Assembly (NCBI GenBank): GCA_044344975.1
Contig: JBIJBY010000063.1
Span: 1 to 7,038, forward strand
Source: IMCC26077 sp044344975
Lineage (GTDB): Bacteria > Actinomycetota > Actinomycetes > Nanopelagicales > Nanopelagicaceae
DNA length: 7,038 bases
Reading direction: 5' to 3'
Below are positions 6,610 through 7,038 of this stretch, piece by piece. The translations under genes and the position numbers were made by a program. Numbering within the stretch: the stretch's first letter is position 1; every line of letters begins with the position of its first letter. The notes under the pieces were generated by a model. It was given only the letters and a program-made list of their open reading frames with translations, was not told where the DNA came from and made no database searches.

Positions 6610-6615
6610 TAGGGT
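6610..6615 (+). promoter_or_regulatory. Candidate -10 element for a leaderless adenosyltransferase transcript
   Basis: TAGGGT fits TANNNT and is followed by six bases (AGGAGC) and the ATG at 6622, the spacing expected when the first transcribed base is the A of the start codon. The same bases contain GGAG, but it ends only 1 nt from the ATG, too close for a good ribosome site; AGGG at 6611-6614 would be better placed if the transcript has a leader. The two readings cannot both apply. Confidence 0.45.
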
Positions 6616-6621
6616 AGGAGC

Positions 6622-7038
6622 ATGGTTAATCTGACGCGTATCTATACAAAAACCGGCGATGACGGCACCACCTCTTTGGGGGATATGAGTCGGACCTCAA
6701 AGAATGACCCACGCCTTGAGGCCTATGCCACCGTCGATGAAGCCAACTCCAGCATCGGTGTTGTACTAGCTCTGGCAGAAGTGACCCCTGAGGTAAAGAA
6801 GCTTCTTACTCGAATCCAAAATGATCTCTTCGATGTTGGCGCAGATCTCTGCACTCCGATGATTGATAATCCACCACACGAACAATTGCGAATCTTGGAA
6901 TCTCAAATTTCATTTATTGAAGAACAGATTGATCACTTCAATAAGGAACTCGCCCCGCTGCGCTCCTTTGTCCTACCAGGTGGAACAGCCGCGGCTGCGC
7001 TCCTACATGTCGCACGGACAGTTGTCCGTCGCGCAGAG
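6622..7038 (+). CDS. PduO-type cob(I)alamin adenosyltransferase, N-terminal part (3' end outside window)
   Basis: The enzyme transfers the adenosyl group of ATP to cob(I)alamin to make adenosylcobalamin, the cofactor of enzymes such as methylmalonyl-CoA mutase (EC 2.5.1.17). The first 139 residues are present; the family is usually about 190 long. The N-terminal ATP-binding loop reads IYTKTGDDGTTSLGD (residues 6-20). Next come AYATVDEANSSIG and the helix LTRIQNDLFDVGADLCTP, then LPGGTAAAALLHVARTVVRRAE. In that last motif R132, R136, R137 and E139 match by spacing the ATP- and cobalamin-site Arg/Glu cluster known from human MMAB (R186, R190, R191, E193). This is the PduO fold, not the P-loop CobA/BtuR or EutT type; some genomes label it cobO. 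It is divergent from murA across 36 nt and probably has its own leaderless promoter. Confidence 0.95.
   Translation, partial: MVNLTRIYTKTGDDGTTSLGDMSRTSKNDPRLEAYATVDEANSSIGVVLALAEVTPEVKKLLTRIQNDLFDVGADLCTPMIDNPPHEQLRILESQISFIEEQIDHFNKELAPLRSFVLPGGTAAAALLHVARTVVRRAE

Overview
The window looks like part of the chromosome of a compact, mid-GC actinobacterium. The supports are: an F-type ATP synthase operon whose alpha subunit ends in an actinobacterial C-terminal tail; a MurA with Asp in place of the usual catalytic Cys, as in mycobacteria; a PduO-type cobalamin adenosyltransferase divergent from murA; probable leaderless promoters; and almost no intergenic DNA. From memory, the Cys/Lys-rich tail of the large secreted protein resembles tails in freshwater planktonic Actinobacteria (Nanopelagicales/acI type). 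That placement is an inference; no search was possible.

Layout. Positions 1-3459 (+) hold the F1 end of the ATP synthase operon: the C-terminal half of atpA (cut by the window edge), atpG, atpD and atpC. The genes are 3 nt apart or overlap as TAATG. Together they encode the alpha/beta catalytic hexamer, the gamma rotor shaft and the epsilon subunit. Epsilon is only 83 residues, so it has the beta-sandwich but not the two-helix inhibitory domain. Positions 3498-5327 (+) hold a 609-residue exported protein of unknown function with a signal peptide, ten cysteines (three CX7C pairs) and a basic CX15C tail. It starts 38 nt after atpC and may be read from the same transcript. Positions 5329-6585 (-) hold murA, the first committed enzyme of peptidoglycan synthesis, converging on the secreted-protein gene with 1 nt between the stop codons. 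From 6622 (+) to the window end runs the start of a corrinoid adenosyltransferase gene, divergent from murA across a very short shared promoter region.

Most of the window is housekeeping. I see no CRISPR, mobile element, tRNA, rRNA or defence system, and no gene-free stretch longer than 40 nt. The points most worth checking are a perfect 12-bp inverted repeat inside the start of atpC, the Asp-type MurA, back-to-back leaderless promoters that revise the murA start, the truncated epsilon alongside a long alpha tail, and the unrecognised cysteine-patterned secreted protein.
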